Positions 37,877-38,312 of a stretch of 38,312 bases of DNA are shown in pieces. The stretch is from contig JAITLO010000030.1 in NCBI GenBank assembly GCA_031277855.1, positions 1-38,312 on the forward strand, in the 5' to 3' direction. The stretch's first letter is position 1; every line of letters begins with the position of its first letter. A program made the position numbers and the translations under genes. A model generated the notes under the pieces. It was not told where the DNA came from. It did no database searches and was given only the letters and a program-made list of their open reading frames with translations. The DNA is from Acidovorax sp. (lineage in GTDB: Bacteria > Pseudomonadota > Gammaproteobacteria > Burkholderiales > Burkholderiaceae_C).

Positions 37877-38194
37877 TTAAAAGGTGATGACCTTGTCGGC
37901 GGCCATGATCCAGTCGCCCAGCTCGGGCAGCGTGCCTATCGATACGCCGGCGATCAGGGTCAGCTCGGCCAGGCCGCGTGCCAGGGCGCAGGTGCGGCAC
38001 AGGCGGAGCTGGGCGCCGGCGGCCACCAGTTGCTCCACCTGGGCTTGCAGGCCGCTGCCAGCACCATCATGCTGGTGGGGCAAGCCGACCACGGTGGCAT
38101 CCGACATCAAAAACAGCTTGACCTCGGGCGCATCGTCGCGCCCGGCCAGGGTGTTGGCCACGCGCAGGGCGGACAGGCAGCGCTCGTTGTCTAA
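37877..38194 (-). pseudogene. DsrE-family protein gene, 5' end cut by an IS element
   Basis: The visible C-terminal part reads DNERCLSALR, then VKLFLMSDATVVGL and a LCRTCALARG segment with a CxxC pair, ending DWIMAADKVITF. This matches small DsrE/YchN-type sulfur-relay proteins of about 115 residues, in which ERC-ALR lies roughly 15 residues from the start. Upstream of DNER the frame runs into the IS end at about 38195, and no start codon remains before it, so the first 10-15 codons are displaced. The product is probably lost, unless the IS supplies a start. Normal function would be sulfur transfer or a related redox role; it is unproven here. Confidence 0.7.
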
Positions 38195-38312
38195 GAGCCT
38201 GTTTACGATCTCCGGAGTATCAGCGCCAGGAACGCCAAGTGGATGAACTGCAAACTGGTGTTAAGCAGCCTCTCGCAGTTCTTCCACAGCCGTCTGTTCT
38301 TCTCCAGCCACG
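38195..38312 (-). mobile_element. IS5-family-like insertion sequence, right part outside window
   Basis: The end GAGCCTGTTTACGATCTCC (from 38195) lies two bases before the complement of a transposase stop codon. The DsrE frame stops being homologous exactly here. TTA/CTAA at the junction would suit a short T/A-centred target duplication, but the other end is not visible. Confidence 0.7.
38203..38312 (-). CDS. IS5-family transposase, C-terminal fragment
   Basis: The last 36 residues are visible on the minus strand: WLEKNRRLWKNCERLLNT, then SLQFIHLAFLALILRRS and TAA. The R-x-W-K-N-x-E-R pattern with a terminal hydrophobic LALxLRR segment is typical of the C-terminus of IS5-family DDE transposases (IS427-like group). 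The glutamate of ERLL would belong to the catalytic DDE region. The rest lies beyond the right edge, so intactness cannot be judged. Confidence 0.75.
   Translation of the reverse strand, partial: WLEKNRRLWKNCERLLNTSLQFIHLAFLALILRRS

Overview
The window reads as a high-GC chromosome segment from a betaproteobacterium of the order Burkholderiales, most likely a Comamonas-like member of the Comamonadaceae. The basis is codon use, gene content (two-gene PntAB, SbcCD, Lap-type adhesion control, TetR-linked siderophore locus) and intergenic repeats of a type I associate with that family. Nothing marks it as plasmid or phage. The only clear mobile DNA is an IS5-type element cut by the right edge.

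Bases 1-10,600 hold a Lap-type biofilm adhesion module. It starts with the C-terminal part of a giant RTX adhesin (VWA domain, RTX repeats, type I secretion tail). A LapG-like periplasmic cysteine protease and a LapD-like c-di-GMP receptor follow. A second, complete RTX adhesin comes next: it has an N-terminal retention module with a probable LapG site, a 444-residue stalk of 37 twelve-residue repeats with proline at every third position, and its own secretion tail. By analogy with Pseudomonas LapA/LapD/LapG, c-di-GMP-bound LapD would hold LapG and keep both adhesins on the surface; low c-di-GMP would free LapG to release them. A type I secretion apparatus is not in the window.

Bases 10,600-21,940 hold a small outer-membrane barrel protein (possibly PagP-like), a TetR regulator, and a divergent iron-siderophore uptake locus: two fused permease-ATPase ABC half-transporters, two FecCD-type permeases, a cytosolic ATPase, a lipoprotein binding protein and a TonB-dependent receptor. 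A perfect 10-bp inverted repeat lies between tetR and the locus and overlaps a plausible promoter.

Bases 21,980-33,022 are largely housekeeping: an FAD-dependent dehydrogenase, pntAB, an EamA exporter and sbcDC. The leader of the EamA gene contains a strong intrinsic terminator and a mutually exclusive upstream pairing, so it may be an attenuator or a small RNA.

Bases 33,082-38,312 hold a class D beta-lactamase translationally coupled to a polysaccharide deacetylase, an ABC exporter, a DUF3617-type secreted protein, a family-type extragenic repeat, and a DsrE-family gene cut by the IS element. The most unusual items are the two-adhesin Lap module with its proline-periodic stalk, the candidate EamA attenuator, and the coupled beta-lactamase/deacetylase pair.
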